Positions 53,001 through 61,441 of a stretch of DNA of 64,000 nt are shown here, in pieces; within the stretch, counting starts at the first letter, position 1, and every line of letters begins with the position of its first letter. The position numbers and the translations under genes are program-made. The DNA is taken from NCBI GenBank assembly GCA_026936335.1, contig JAPMXV010000058.1:299226-363225 (forward strand), in the 5' to 3' direction. The stretch is from Mantamonas sphyraenae. Taxonomy: Eukaryota; CRuMs; Mantamonadidae. Under the pieces are notes generated by a model, which had not been told where the DNA came from, searched no databases, and was given only the letters and a program-made list of their open reading frames with translations.

Positions 53001-55176
53001 TACGGGGACGGGGTTCATCAACACGGGGGTGATCAAGGTGCGGTTCGGGAGCCTGGAGGCAAACGGAACGTTTGTGGACGGGACGAGGATTGTGGCGGTG
53101 ACACCGAGCAACGGACGAGGAGCGCAGAGTGTGGAGGTGGCGCTGAACGGGCAGCAGTACACGAGTGATGGAGTGGTGTTTGAGTTTGGGACAGTGTTGT
53201 GTCCGACAAACACGTTTGCGCCTGGGGGAACGGCGCCGACGATCAATGATTGTGTGTGTCGACCGTTGTTCTATGAGCCGGAAGGGCGAGCGGGCAGGGA
53301 GTGTGTGCCGTGCAAGGAAGGAGCGGAATGTGCGGGACTTGGGGCGGCGCCGGTTGCGCTGCCTGGATTCTTTGCGACGACCTCGGGAAGCGACCCTACG
53401 TTTGTGCGGTGTGCTGTGGCGTCTGCGTGCCTTGGAGGAGCGTCGTCGACGTGTGCGCAAGGATACAAGGGAACGTTGTGCGGAGTGTGCGATGCCGGGT
53501 ACTACCGGCTGGGGGACACGTGCCAACCGTGCCAACAGGGGTCAGGTGGTACGATTACGTTGCTGATTGTGCTGTTTGTGTTGTATCTGTTCTTTGTGAA
53601 GCGACAGGTGCGTGCGAGTCGGAAGAGCACGGGCAAGGTGGCAGCGCTTGCGATTACGCACTTGCAGGTGATGAGCACGTTTAGCGAGTACCGGCTGAAC
53701 TGGCCGAACGAGGTGAAGTCTGTGTTCAACTACTTTTCGTTGGCCAACTTTAACATTGACACGGCGGCACCGGAGTGCTCTGTGGCAGACGGGTGGACGG
53801 CGGAAACACGGTTCTGGATCACGATGATGCTTCCGTTGATGGTCGGGGTTGGGTTGGTGTTGCGAGTGTGTGGACAGTACCTGCTGGCAAGGTGGGTTGA
53901 GAAGAATGGGGAAGCGTTCAAGGGGAAGCATGCAGATTTCTGTGCAGAACCGGACGCGTCGCTGCCGAAGTGGCGGTTTGCGCTGGACCTGATGCGTCAC
54001 AGTGTGTCGACGTTGTTTACGGAGGCGGAGCCGGTGGAAGCGGAGACGATGCGGCACCTGGTGAACGAGATGCTGTTTAGCATGGGGCTGCTGTACATCA
54101 CGCTGTGCACGCGGGTGTTGGAAGTGTTTGACTGCACGGAGGTGCGTACGGGGGTTGCAGTGATGGACGCGTCACCGAATGTGGTGTGTTGGGTGGATGA
54201 AGGGATACATGGGCGTCTGGTGGGGCCTGCGGTGGTGTTTGGGCTGCTGTATGTGTTGGGAACGCCTTTTGTGTTTTTGAGCATCATGTTGACGTCGCAG
54301 GATGTGGAGAAGCGACGGGACGAGGCATTTCTGCAAAAGTACTCGACGATCTTCAACAAGTACGATCCGCGACACTACTGGTTCGAGGCGATGGTGCTGC
54401 TGCGGAAGGCAGCTGTGGTGGGTGTGAAGCTGTTTGCGACGACGCTGCCGGCGCTGCAGGGACTGCTGGGGATGGTTGTGTTGGGAGGAGCCACTGTTGT
54501 GCATGACCGTACGCAGCCGTACAAGACGTCGATGCAGAACAATCTGGAAAGCATTCTGCTTGTGGAGTCGCTGCTGCTGCTGGTGGCTGGGATGGTGTTT
54601 GTGACGGGCAGTGATTCGACGGGGACAAACGCATGGAGCGTGCTGACGGTAGTTGTGGCGGGGAGTGTGATTGTGGTGTGTGTGGGATATGTGGTGCGTG
54701 ATGTGTGGGCAGGGATTCATGAGCGGCAACGGGAGAAGCGGGCGGAGGAGAAAACGACGGTCGCTGCGAAGCAGTTTGTCAGTGCGTTGCGTCACATGGT
54801 TCACCCAGATGTGCACGGAAGGCTTGAGGCAATGGCGGCCAACGGAGAGCTGAGTGAGGAGGAGGTTGAGCAGGTGGCCAAGGAGGTGGCGCAGTTGAAG
54901 GAGTTGCAATCGATGCCGGCCGTGAAGGGGATGGACAAGGCACGGAAGGCGGTGGACGTGGACAGCTTCTCACCATTGTTGCTGTATGTTGCACGCAACG
55001 ATTCGTCGACGCTGGCAAAGATTGTGCGGTTGCTGGGAAGCGAGCGAAGAGGGACGTTGGTGAGCGGGCGGTTGAGTTCGTTGTCGCAAGTTGCGCCGGG
55101 ATCTGGGAAGAAGGGAGGGAAGGAGGAGAAGGAGGAGGATGAGGAGGTTGAGGAGTTTGAAATGCAAGCCGTTTGA
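50098..55176 (+). CDS. Large surface protein A: beta-propeller, Cys-rich, IPT/TIG and multi-membrane domains
   Basis: 1692 residues from MPKQTYAQVLLVLVVVLCSP, a clear signal peptide and the reason for this start. Residues ~30-415 hold about eight repeats of GVAVSSSGDVFVAGET type (SBBP/beta-propeller). A GCC2/GCC3-like Cys module lies at ~430-485 (CPLCPIFTFSNAPGMSTCYT). Five IPT/TIG domains follow, at ~490, 575, 660, 858 and 950 (VTPAWGPTTGGTMVTVTGHG is one). A second Cys-rich region spans ~1030-1146. From ~1150 there are about seven hydrophobic segments, beginning ITLLIVLFVLYLFFV. A helical cytosolic tail ends in an acidic stretch. The plan suggests a receptor or adhesion protein; ligand and signalling are unknown. 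Confidence 0.85.
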   Translation: MPKQTYAQVLLVLVVVLCSPVLADFTVLWGGSAAVIPRGVAVAPNGDTYVTGYTTGQLDGQGYAGQDDIFLTKFTAAGNKEWSRAFGTIYSDVGVDVAVSSSGEVYVTGTVEGSLHGQPYSGANSDAVLIKMTGSGDRVWTKQWGSSRRDSGNSVAVSSSGDVFVAGETNGDIDGQTPTNLYNMFLTRVNATGSILWTKVLATSESDFAFGVAVSGAYIYMTGYTNAVLDGQTSAGDWDVVLSKWNATGHLVWAKQWGTSSRDFGHGVAVSSAGDIYVAGTTSGNFTGFTNQGGDDIFLSKVDGSGNMVWTTQLGSSLSENVGGVAVSPAGEIFVAGQTGGALDGQANLGGNDFYLSGWSATGSKLWTKQWGTNESDSGTGMAISPTGQALVVGTTRGHLGSALIGESDAALSNVKLVANCSYVPGTFERTVYMPPSPFDTGKVDCPLCPIFTFSNAPGMSTCYTCIEGNANFAPGSDSCNATFPFTVSVSPLVTPNTGGTVVDIRGANLNSTTVAVWRAEDGTRRTGSCTTLSTTRLNCTTPAFPKLENVSVIIETDQASPLYVAPTMEVFSSTFTSFAPLSGPSTGGTTVVVHTERMAVRAPELARCRFGTQVQWASEVSSSTMKCNTPGGVGTGEVDVSVDGQQWYRVAGGAFTSYTSTVTTVSPGSGLTTGGTEVRVTGTGIVNGRDVPVVTIDPNGVTESTKVAGVFTEGGSTIAITTPAFGTPALAQGAVLDSTVKVAPNGMQDLPTSVGFLLYEAHGLQGVTPSTAPVSTAGISLSLSPDAGKTFGNTGNEIRMRMRSSGGTEAVVAGTWQTGGTRVTATMPSFAESGRGEVSIALNGQQWSAWRELTLYRVDSVTPAWGPTTGGTMVTVTGHGFNDTGTNLLCSFGSVQGQRGTYVSHSRVTCESPTAGMSTGSVSVGVTTNGAEYAQSTGAVMTAYTVPKVQSVQPVGVNLGQVTTVTITGTGFINTGVIKVRFGSLEANGTFVDGTRIVAVTPSNGRGAQSVEVALNGQQYTSDGVVFEFGTVLCPTNTFAPGGTAPTINDCVCRPLFYEPEGRAGRECVPCKEGAECAGLGAAPVALPGFFATTSGSDPTFVRCAVASACLGGASSTCAQGYKGTLCGVCDAGYYRLGDTCQPCQQGSGGTITLLIVLFVLYLFFVKRQVRASRKSTGKVAALAITHLQVMSTFSEYRLNWPNEVKSVFNYFSLANFNIDTAAPECSVADGWTAETRFWITMMLPLMVGVGLVLRVCGQYLLARWVEKNGEAFKGKHADFCAEPDASLPKWRFALDLMRHSVSTLFTEAEPVEAETMRHLVNEMLFSMGLLYITLCTRVLEVFDCTEVRTGVAVMDASPNVVCWVDEGIHGRLVGPAVVFGLLYVLGTPFVFLSIMLTSQDVEKRRDEAFLQKYSTIFNKYDPRHYWFEAMVLLRKAAVVGVKLFATTLPALQGLLGMVVLGGATVVHDRTQPYKTSMQNNLESILLVESLLLLVAGMVFVTGSDSTGTNAWSVLTVVVAGSVIVVCVGYVVRDVWAGIHERQREKRAEEKTTVAAKQFVSALRHMVHPDVHGRLEAMAANGELSEEEVEQVAKEVAQLKELQSMPAVKGMDKARKAVDVDSFSPLLLYVARNDSSTLAKIVRLLGSERRGTLVSGRLSSLSQVAPGSGKKGGKEEKEEDEEVEEFEMQAV

Positions 55177-55791
55177 TTGTGGTGTTTGGGGGGTGGGTGG
55201 GTGGGTATGGAACGCATCTTGTGTGATGAGATGCATGAGATGCGTTCAGCCGGTTTAGGGTGGGTGGAGGTGGGAAGGTGAAGGGTGATTGATGAAGGGA
55301 AGGGAATGAATTTGGAAGCGGGCGAAAGTTCGCAGCGAAAACGAGGGCAACTGAATTGGAGTTTTTTGTTCACGTTTGATGACGGCAAGAAACGCTGTTG
55401 CGCAGAGAGTGCGGTTGTGTGGATGGAGTGGGAAGGATGCAAGGAGCGGAAAGCCTCTTGCAGGGCGTGTGGTCAAGGTGAGAGGCTGCGTGTGCACACT
55501 TTTTTCACACTTTTCGATGGCAGCGTTTGCAGGTTCTCCCAAGGGGTGCATGCGTTTGTGGAGGTTGTATCTTGTGAGATGGGGTGGGCACGTTGGTGTG
55601 AGAGGGTGAACATGCATGTTTGTGACTGGGAGGGTCGGAGAAGGACGCGATGGGGTGGTGGAGATGCATGTTGGAGCGCGTTTGCGCGCGTTGTGATTTT
55701 GATGCTGCTGTGGCCATGGGGGGACTGTCGATTCACAGCTGGGATACGACAGGGGGGAGAGGGAGGGGGAGGGGGTTGGTGGCTCACACAC
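55177..55791 (+). other. Spacer between the duplicated genes, including copy B's upstream region
   Basis: The first ~70 bp (to 55246) are unique and contain GGGTGGGTGG tracts and ATGAGATGCATGAGATGCG. The rest repeats the region upstream of gene A with scattered differences and probably carries promoter B. Confidence 0.7.
55247..55292 (+). pseudogene. Fossil of the transporter gene's 3' end
   Basis: 46 bases match the final codons and stop of the SLC35B-type gene (CAGCCGGTTTAGGG onward, ending GGTGATTGA), with a small internal deletion. It marks the duplication breakpoint. Confidence 0.88.
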
Positions 55792-58700
55792 ATGCCGAAG
55801 CAGACGTACGCGCAGGTGTTGCTTGTGCTAGTCGTGGTCGTGCTTTGCTCACCAGTGCTCGCCGATTTCACCGTTCAGTGGGGGTCGAATGCGAACGAAT
55901 TTGCAGAAGGGGTTGCCGTGGCTCCCAACGGCGACACCTTTGTTACCGGGTACACCGAAGGGGACCTAGATGGCCAGGTGAACGCTGGAGCGTATGATAT
56001 TTTCTTGACCAAGATTACGGCCGCAGGCAAGAAAGAGTGGTCAAGGTTGGTTGGCAGCAGTTCCGATGAAAGGGGTCTGGGTGTTGCAGTGACGTCCACT
56101 GGGGAGATCTACGTCACCGGGTACGCACTGGCCTCGCTGGATGGCCAGGTGCACTCTGGCGGCCGAGACATTATCCTGGTCAAGTGGACTGGATCAGGTG
56201 ACAGGGTGTGGACACGGCAATGGGGCTCGAGCGGCAATGACGCCGGACGCAGTGTGGCCGTGTCGTCCAGTGGAGACGTCTTTGTCGCGGGGGAGATACC
56301 CGCTGACGTGCAGACGGCGACAAACGTTTATGACATGTTTCTGACCAGAGTGAACTCAACTGGAAGTATCATGTGGACCAAAGTTCTGGCAACCGCGCAG
56401 ACTGATGGCGCGTATGGCGTGGCAGTGTCGGGTGCGTACATTTATTTGACAGGTTATACGAACGGCGTTTTGGATGGACAGACGAGTGCAGGTGGCCGGG
56501 ACGTTGTTCTCTCCAAATGGAATGCAACGGGGCACTTGGTGTGGGCAAAGCAATGGGGAACCAGCTCAAGCGATGAGGGTCATGGCGTTGCCGTGTCGTC
56601 CGCAGGGGACATTTACGTCGCTGGAACCACCTTTGGGAGCTTCACGGGGTTCTCACATCAAGGCGGGTCTGACATCTTTCTGTCAAAGGTGGATGGAAGT
56701 GGCAATGTGGTGTGGACGACGCAGCTGGGCAGCTCTATATCCGAAACCGTGGGTGGGGTTGCTGTGTCACCCGCAGGCGAAATCTTTGTGGCTGGTCTGA
56801 CTTCTGGAACATTGGAGGGGCATGTGAGCGCAGGCGGCTCTGATGCTTTCTTGAGCGGATGGAGCGCAACTGGGAGCAAACTCTGGACGAAACAGTGGGG
56901 AACCTCTTGGTCCGAGTATGTGTATGGTTTTGCGATCTCACCAACAGGGCAGGGACTCGTCGTTGGTGGTTCTCGTGGAGAATTTGGAACGACGTCGGCG
57001 GGTTTGCATGATTGCTTTCTGAGCAATGTCAAGCTCGTCGCCAACTGCTCGTACGTGCCGGGAACGTTTGAACGTACAGTTTACATGCCCCCCGGTGCAT
57101 ACGACACTGGAACAGTGGACTGTCCCTTGTGCCCCATTGGGACGTTCAACGATGCACCAGGAATGAGCACGTGCTACACGTGCATCGAAGGCAGCGCCAA
57201 CTTCGCTCCGGGGTCGGACAACTGCAACACCACGTTCCCGTACATCAACTCGATTTCACCGTTGGTGACACCAAACACAGGTGGGACGGTGGTGGACATT
57301 CGGGGGGGGCATTACAATAGCACCACGGTCGCTGTGTGGCGAGCTGAAGACGGGACGCGGCGTACAGGATCGTGCACGACGCTGAGCACAACCCGACTGA
57401 ACTGCACCACACCGGCGTTTCCGAAGCTGGAGAACGTCAGTGTGATCATTGAGACGGACCAGGCGTCGCCTCTGTATGTGGCACCGACGATGGAGGTGTT
57501 CTCGAGCACGTTTACGTCGTTTGCACCTCTGAGCGGGCCGAGTACAGGAGGCACGACGGTGGTGGTACACACAGAGCGGATGGCAGTGAGGGCGCCGGAG
57601 CTGGCACGGTGTCGGTTTGGAACGCAGGTGCAGTGGGCGAGCGAAGTGACGTCGTCGACGATGAAGTGCAACACGCCAGGCGGGGTGGGAACAGGGGAGG
57701 TGGATGTGTCTGTGGATGGGCAACAGTGGTACAGGGTTGCGGGGGGAGCGTTCACGTCGTACACGAGCACAGTGACAACAGTGTCGCCCGGATCGGGGCT
57801 GACCACAGGTGGCACAGAGGTCAGGGTGACCGGAACGGGAATTGTGAACGGAAGAGATGTGCCTGTGGTGACGATTGATCCAAACGGGGTGACGGCGAGC
57901 ACGAAAGTGGCGGGGGTGTTTACAGAGGGCGGGAGCACGATTGCGATCACGACGCCGGCGTTTGGCACGCCAGCGCTGACAGAGGGGGCTGTGCTGAACT
58001 CCACGGTGAAGGTTGCGCCGAACGGGATGCAGGATCTACCCACAAGTGTGAGCTTTTTGCTGTACGAGGCACATGGACTGCAGGGTGTGACGCCATCGAC
58101 GGCACCTGTGTCGACGGCAGGGATCAGTTTGTCGCTGTCACCGGATGCAGGGAAGACGTTTGGGAACACTGGCAACGAGATTCGGGTGCGGGTGCGCAGC
58201 AGTGGGGGCACAGAGGCGGTTGTGGCAGGGACATGGCAGACGGGAGGAACGCGGGTGACGGCGACGATGCCCTCGTTTGCAGAGAGCGGGAGGGGCGAAG
58301 TGTCGATTGCGCTGAACGGACAGCAGTGGAGTGCATGGCGAGAGTTGACGCTGTACCGGGTGGACAGCGTGACGCCTGCGTGGGGCCCGACGACGGGAGG
58401 AACGATGGTGACGGTGACCGGACACGGATTCAACGACACGGGGACCAACCTGTTGTGCTCGTTTGGATCTGTGCAAGGGCAGCGTGGGACGTATGTGTCG
58501 CACAGTCGGGTGACGTGCGAGTCGCCGACGGCAGGCATGAGTACAGGATCGGTGAGTGTGGGCGTGACGACGAATGGGGCGGAGTACGCGCAGTCAACGG
58601 GGGCGGTGATGACCGCATACACGGTCCCTAAAGTGCAGAGTGTGCAACCTGTGGGGGTCAATTTGGGACAGGTGACGACTGTGACGATTACGGGGACGGG

Positions 58701-60864
58701 GTTCATCAACACGGGGGTGATCAAGGTGCGGTTCGGGAGCCTGGAGGCAAACGGAACGTTTGTGGACGGGACGAGGATTGTGGCGGTGACACCGAGCAAC
58801 GGACGAGGAGCGCAGAGTGTGGAGGTGGCGCTGAACGGGCAGCAGTACACGAGTGATGGAGTGGTGTTTGAGTTTGGGACAGTGTTGTGTCCGACAAACA
58901 CGTTTGCGCCTGGGGGAACGGCGCCGACGATCAATGATTGTGTGTGTCGACCGTTGTTCTATGAGCCGGAAGGGCGAGCGGGCAGGGAGTGTGTGCCGTG
59001 CAAGGAAGGAGCGGAATGTGCGGGACTTGGGGCGGCGCCGGTTGCGCTGCCTGGATTCTTTGCGACGACCTCGGGAAGCGACCCTACGTTTGTGCGGTGT
59101 GCTGTGGCGTCTGCGTGCCTTGGAGGAGCGTCGTCGACGTGTGCGCAAGGATACAAGGGAACGTTGTGCGGAGTGTGCGATGCCGGGTACTACCGGCTGG
59201 GGGACACGTGCCAACCGTGCCAACAGGGGTCAGGTGGGACGATTACGTTGCTGATTGTGCTGTTTGTGTTGTATCTGTTCTTTGTGAAGCGACAGGTGCG
59301 TGCGAGTCGGAAGAGCACGGGCAAGGTGGCAGCGCTTGCGATTACGCACTTGCAGGTGATGAGCACGTTTAGCGAGTACCGGCTGAACTGGCCGAACGAG
59401 GTGAAGTCTGTGTTCAACTACTTTTCGTTGGCCAACTTTAACATTGACACGGCGGCACCGGAGTGCTCTGTGGCAGACGGGTGGACGGCGGAAACACGGT
59501 TCTGGATCACGATGATGCTTCCGTTGATGGTCGGGGTTGGGTTGGTGTTGCGAGTGTGTGGACAGTACCTGCTGGCAAGGTGGGTTGAGAAGAATGGGGA
59601 AGCGTTCAAGGGGAAGCATGCAGATTTCTGTGCAGAACCGGACGCGTCGCTGCCGAAGTGGCGGTTTGCGCTGGACCTGATGCGTCACAGTGTGTCGACG
59701 TTGTTTACGGAGGCGGAGCCGGTGGAGGCGGAGACGATGCGGCACCTGGTGAACGAGATGCTGTTTAGCATGGGGCTGCTGTACATCACGCTGTGCACGC
59801 GGGTGTTGGAAGTGTTTGACTGCACGGAGGTGCGTACGGGGGTTGCAGTGATGGACGCGTCACCGAATGTGGTGTGTTGGGTGGATGAAGGGATACATGG
59901 GCGTCTGGTGGGGCCTGCGGTGGTGTTTGGGCTGCTGTATGTGTTGGGAACGCCTTTTGTGTTTTTGAGCATCATGTTGACGTCGCAGGATGTGGAGAAG
60001 CGACGGGACGAGGCATTTCTGCAAAAGTACTCGACGATCTTCAACAAGTACGATCCGCGACACTACTGGTTCGAGGCGATGGTGCTGCTGCGGAAGGCAG
60101 CTGTGGTGGGTGTGAAGCTGTTTGCGACGACGCTGCCGGCGCTGCAGGGACTGCTGGGGATGGTTGTGTTGGGAGGAGCCACTGTTGTGCATGACCGTAC
60201 GCAGCCGTACAAGACGTCGATGCAGAACAATCTGGAAAGCATTCTGCTTGTGGAGTCGCTGCTGCTGCTGGTGGCTGGGATGGTGTTTGTGACGGGCAGT
60301 GATTCGACGGGGACAAACGCATGGAGCGTGCTGACGGTAGTTGTGGCGGGGAGTGTGATTGTGGTGTGTGTGGGATATGTGGTGCGTGATGTGTGGGCAG
60401 GGATTCATGAGCGGCAACGGGAGAAGCGGGCGGAGGAGAAAACGACGGTCGCTGCGAAGCAGTTTGTCAGTGCGTTGCGTCACCTGTTCCACCCAGATGT
60501 GCACGGAAGGCTTGAGGCAATGGTGGCCAACGGAGAGCTGAGTGAGGAGGAGGTTGAGCAGGTGGCCAAGGAGGTGGCGCAGTTGAAGGAGTTGCAATCG
60601 ATGCCGGCCGTGAAGGAGATGGACAAGGCACGGAAGGCGGTGGACGTGGACAGCTTCTCACCATGGCTGTTGTATGTTGCGAGCAACGATTCGTCGACGC
60701 TGGCAAAGATTGTGCGTCTGCTGGGAAGCGAACGAAGAGGCACGTTGGTGAGCGGGCGGTTGAGTTCGTTGTCGCAAGTTGCGCCGGGATCTGGGAAGAA
60801 GGGAGGGAAGGAGGAGAAGGAGGAGGATGAGGAGGTTGAGGAGTTGGAAATGCAAGCCTTGTGA
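55792..60864 (+). CDS. Large surface protein B, tandem paralogue of protein A
   Basis: 1690 residues with the same layout as protein A: signal peptide MPKQTYAQVLLVLVVVVLCS, beta-propeller repeats, Cys module (CPLCPIGTFNDAPGMSTCYT), five IPT/TIG domains, second Cys-rich region, about seven membrane segments and an acidic tail. From about residue 520 onward the two proteins differ at only a few positions (for example VTSS for VSSS, TASTK for TESTK, ALTEGAVLNS for ALAQGAVLDS). In contrast, the propeller differs at many sites, including loops (VQWGSNANEFAEG versus VLWGGSAAVIPRG). The pattern implies gene conversion downstream and divergence in the outer domain. The frame is open ~170 codons upstream of the signal peptide, but I regard that as untranslated. 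Confidence 0.85.
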   Translation: MPKQTYAQVLLVLVVVVLCSPVLADFTVQWGSNANEFAEGVAVAPNGDTFVTGYTEGDLDGQVNAGAYDIFLTKITAAGKKEWSRLVGSSSDERGLGVAVTSTGEIYVTGYALASLDGQVHSGGRDIILVKWTGSGDRVWTRQWGSSGNDAGRSVAVSSSGDVFVAGEIPADVQTATNVYDMFLTRVNSTGSIMWTKVLATAQTDGAYGVAVSGAYIYLTGYTNGVLDGQTSAGGRDVVLSKWNATGHLVWAKQWGTSSSDEGHGVAVSSAGDIYVAGTTFGSFTGFSHQGGSDIFLSKVDGSGNVVWTTQLGSSISETVGGVAVSPAGEIFVAGLTSGTLEGHVSAGGSDAFLSGWSATGSKLWTKQWGTSWSEYVYGFAISPTGQGLVVGGSRGEFGTTSAGLHDCFLSNVKLVANCSYVPGTFERTVYMPPGAYDTGTVDCPLCPIGTFNDAPGMSTCYTCIEGSANFAPGSDNCNTTFPYINSISPLVTPNTGGTVVDIRGGHYNSTTVAVWRAEDGTRRTGSCTTLSTTRLNCTTPAFPKLENVSVIIETDQASPLYVAPTMEVFSSTFTSFAPLSGPSTGGTTVVVHTERMAVRAPELARCRFGTQVQWASEVTSSTMKCNTPGGVGTGEVDVSVDGQQWYRVAGGAFTSYTSTVTTVSPGSGLTTGGTEVRVTGTGIVNGRDVPVVTIDPNGVTASTKVAGVFTEGGSTIAITTPAFGTPALTEGAVLNSTVKVAPNGMQDLPTSVSFLLYEAHGLQGVTPSTAPVSTAGISLSLSPDAGKTFGNTGNEIRVRVRSSGGTEAVVAGTWQTGGTRVTATMPSFAESGRGEVSIALNGQQWSAWRELTLYRVDSVTPAWGPTTGGTMVTVTGHGFNDTGTNLLCSFGSVQGQRGTYVSHSRVTCESPTAGMSTGSVSVGVTTNGAEYAQSTGAVMTAYTVPKVQSVQPVGVNLGQVTTVTITGTGFINTGVIKVRFGSLEANGTFVDGTRIVAVTPSNGRGAQSVEVALNGQQYTSDGVVFEFGTVLCPTNTFAPGGTAPTINDCVCRPLFYEPEGRAGRECVPCKEGAECAGLGAAPVALPGFFATTSGSDPTFVRCAVASACLGGASSTCAQGYKGTLCGVCDAGYYRLGDTCQPCQQGSGGTITLLIVLFVLYLFFVKRQVRASRKSTGKVAALAITHLQVMSTFSEYRLNWPNEVKSVFNYFSLANFNIDTAAPECSVADGWTAETRFWITMMLPLMVGVGLVLRVCGQYLLARWVEKNGEAFKGKHADFCAEPDASLPKWRFALDLMRHSVSTLFTEAEPVEAETMRHLVNEMLFSMGLLYITLCTRVLEVFDCTEVRTGVAVMDASPNVVCWVDEGIHGRLVGPAVVFGLLYVLGTPFVFLSIMLTSQDVEKRRDEAFLQKYSTIFNKYDPRHYWFEAMVLLRKAAVVGVKLFATTLPALQGLLGMVVLGGATVVHDRTQPYKTSMQNNLESILLVESLLLLVAGMVFVTGSDSTGTNAWSVLTVVVAGSVIVVCVGYVVRDVWAGIHERQREKRAEEKTTVAAKQFVSALRHLFHPDVHGRLEAMVANGELSEEEVEQVAKEVAQLKELQSMPAVKEMDKARKAVDVDSFSPWLLYVASNDSSTLAKIVRLLGSERRGTLVSGRLSSLSQVAPGSGKKGGKEEKEEDEEVEELEMQAL

Positions 60865-61441
60865 TGTGGAGTGGTTTGTGGCGGAATCATTTTCGCGCAG
60901 TGTCCCCTCCTCCGCTGGGTTCCATGCTTCCGATCCATGCTTCAAGCTTGCCATTGTTATGTCATGTTCTGTGAGTTGCTTGCTGTGATAAGATCACGCG
61001 GTTCTACTGCAACACGGTGTTCCACCACGGTGGCTATGTGCATAAGTGAGGAGCAATTGGGTTACGGCCTCGCTCACGTTGCACAGCATCAAACTGGCCA
61101 GCGGCCACGCCGATTTTGTGTACGCCGTGGACATCAACACGTCTGGTGAGCCTCTTCATGTATCGGGACAATCCACTGGCAGAATTGACGTCGCAAAGTT
61201 GGCGACGACGTACAGTGCTGGCCACCCCGACTTCCCGTCCAATAAAACAACACCACATGAGCACATACAACACGCGCAGTGGTCACAAACGAGAGCTTGA
61301 AAGCATCTACGTCGCTGAGCCCGTGGAGCCCGTGGAGCCCGTGGAGCCGCTGGAAGGCGAGGTTACGCCCTTGTCGCTTTCCTCTCCGGCCAGAAAACGG
61401 TGCCGGGCGCAAGTGTGCCGTCAGCGAGTTCATTCCAGGGT
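60865..61441. other. 577-bp intergenic region with a 9-bp repeat and a possible gene remnant
   Basis: Between two converging genes. A plus-strand frame at ~61046-61300 encodes a protein-like stretch (LASGHADFVYAVDINTSGEP) without a good start codon, perhaps a gene relic. At 61317-61350 GAGCCCGTG is repeated about three times. Nothing else is recognisable. Confidence 0.35.

Larger units (their letters stand above)
49544..60864 (+). repeat. 5.7-kb tandem segmental duplication
   Basis: Unit 1 runs from about 49544 to 55170 and unit 2 from 55247 to about 60860, an offset of ~5694 bp at the start codons. Each unit has the last ~45 bases of the transporter gene, ~500 bp of upstream sequence and one whole surface-protein gene. 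Similarity stops abruptly at the stop codons. Confidence 0.95.

Noticed and set aside
51486-53246. 586-codon open frame antisense to surface gene A (and a 540-codon one at 57312-58934 in gene B)
   Set aside because: It mirrors the coding frame in a GC-rich region with few A/T-rich stops. The translation is Val/Thr/Pro-rich with no domain, and its conservation in both copies follows from the sense gene.
55285-55791. 170-codon upstream extension of surface protein B
   Set aside because: The frame is broken in the equivalent region of copy A, and a strong signal peptide starts at 55792, so the upstream frame is probably untranslated.
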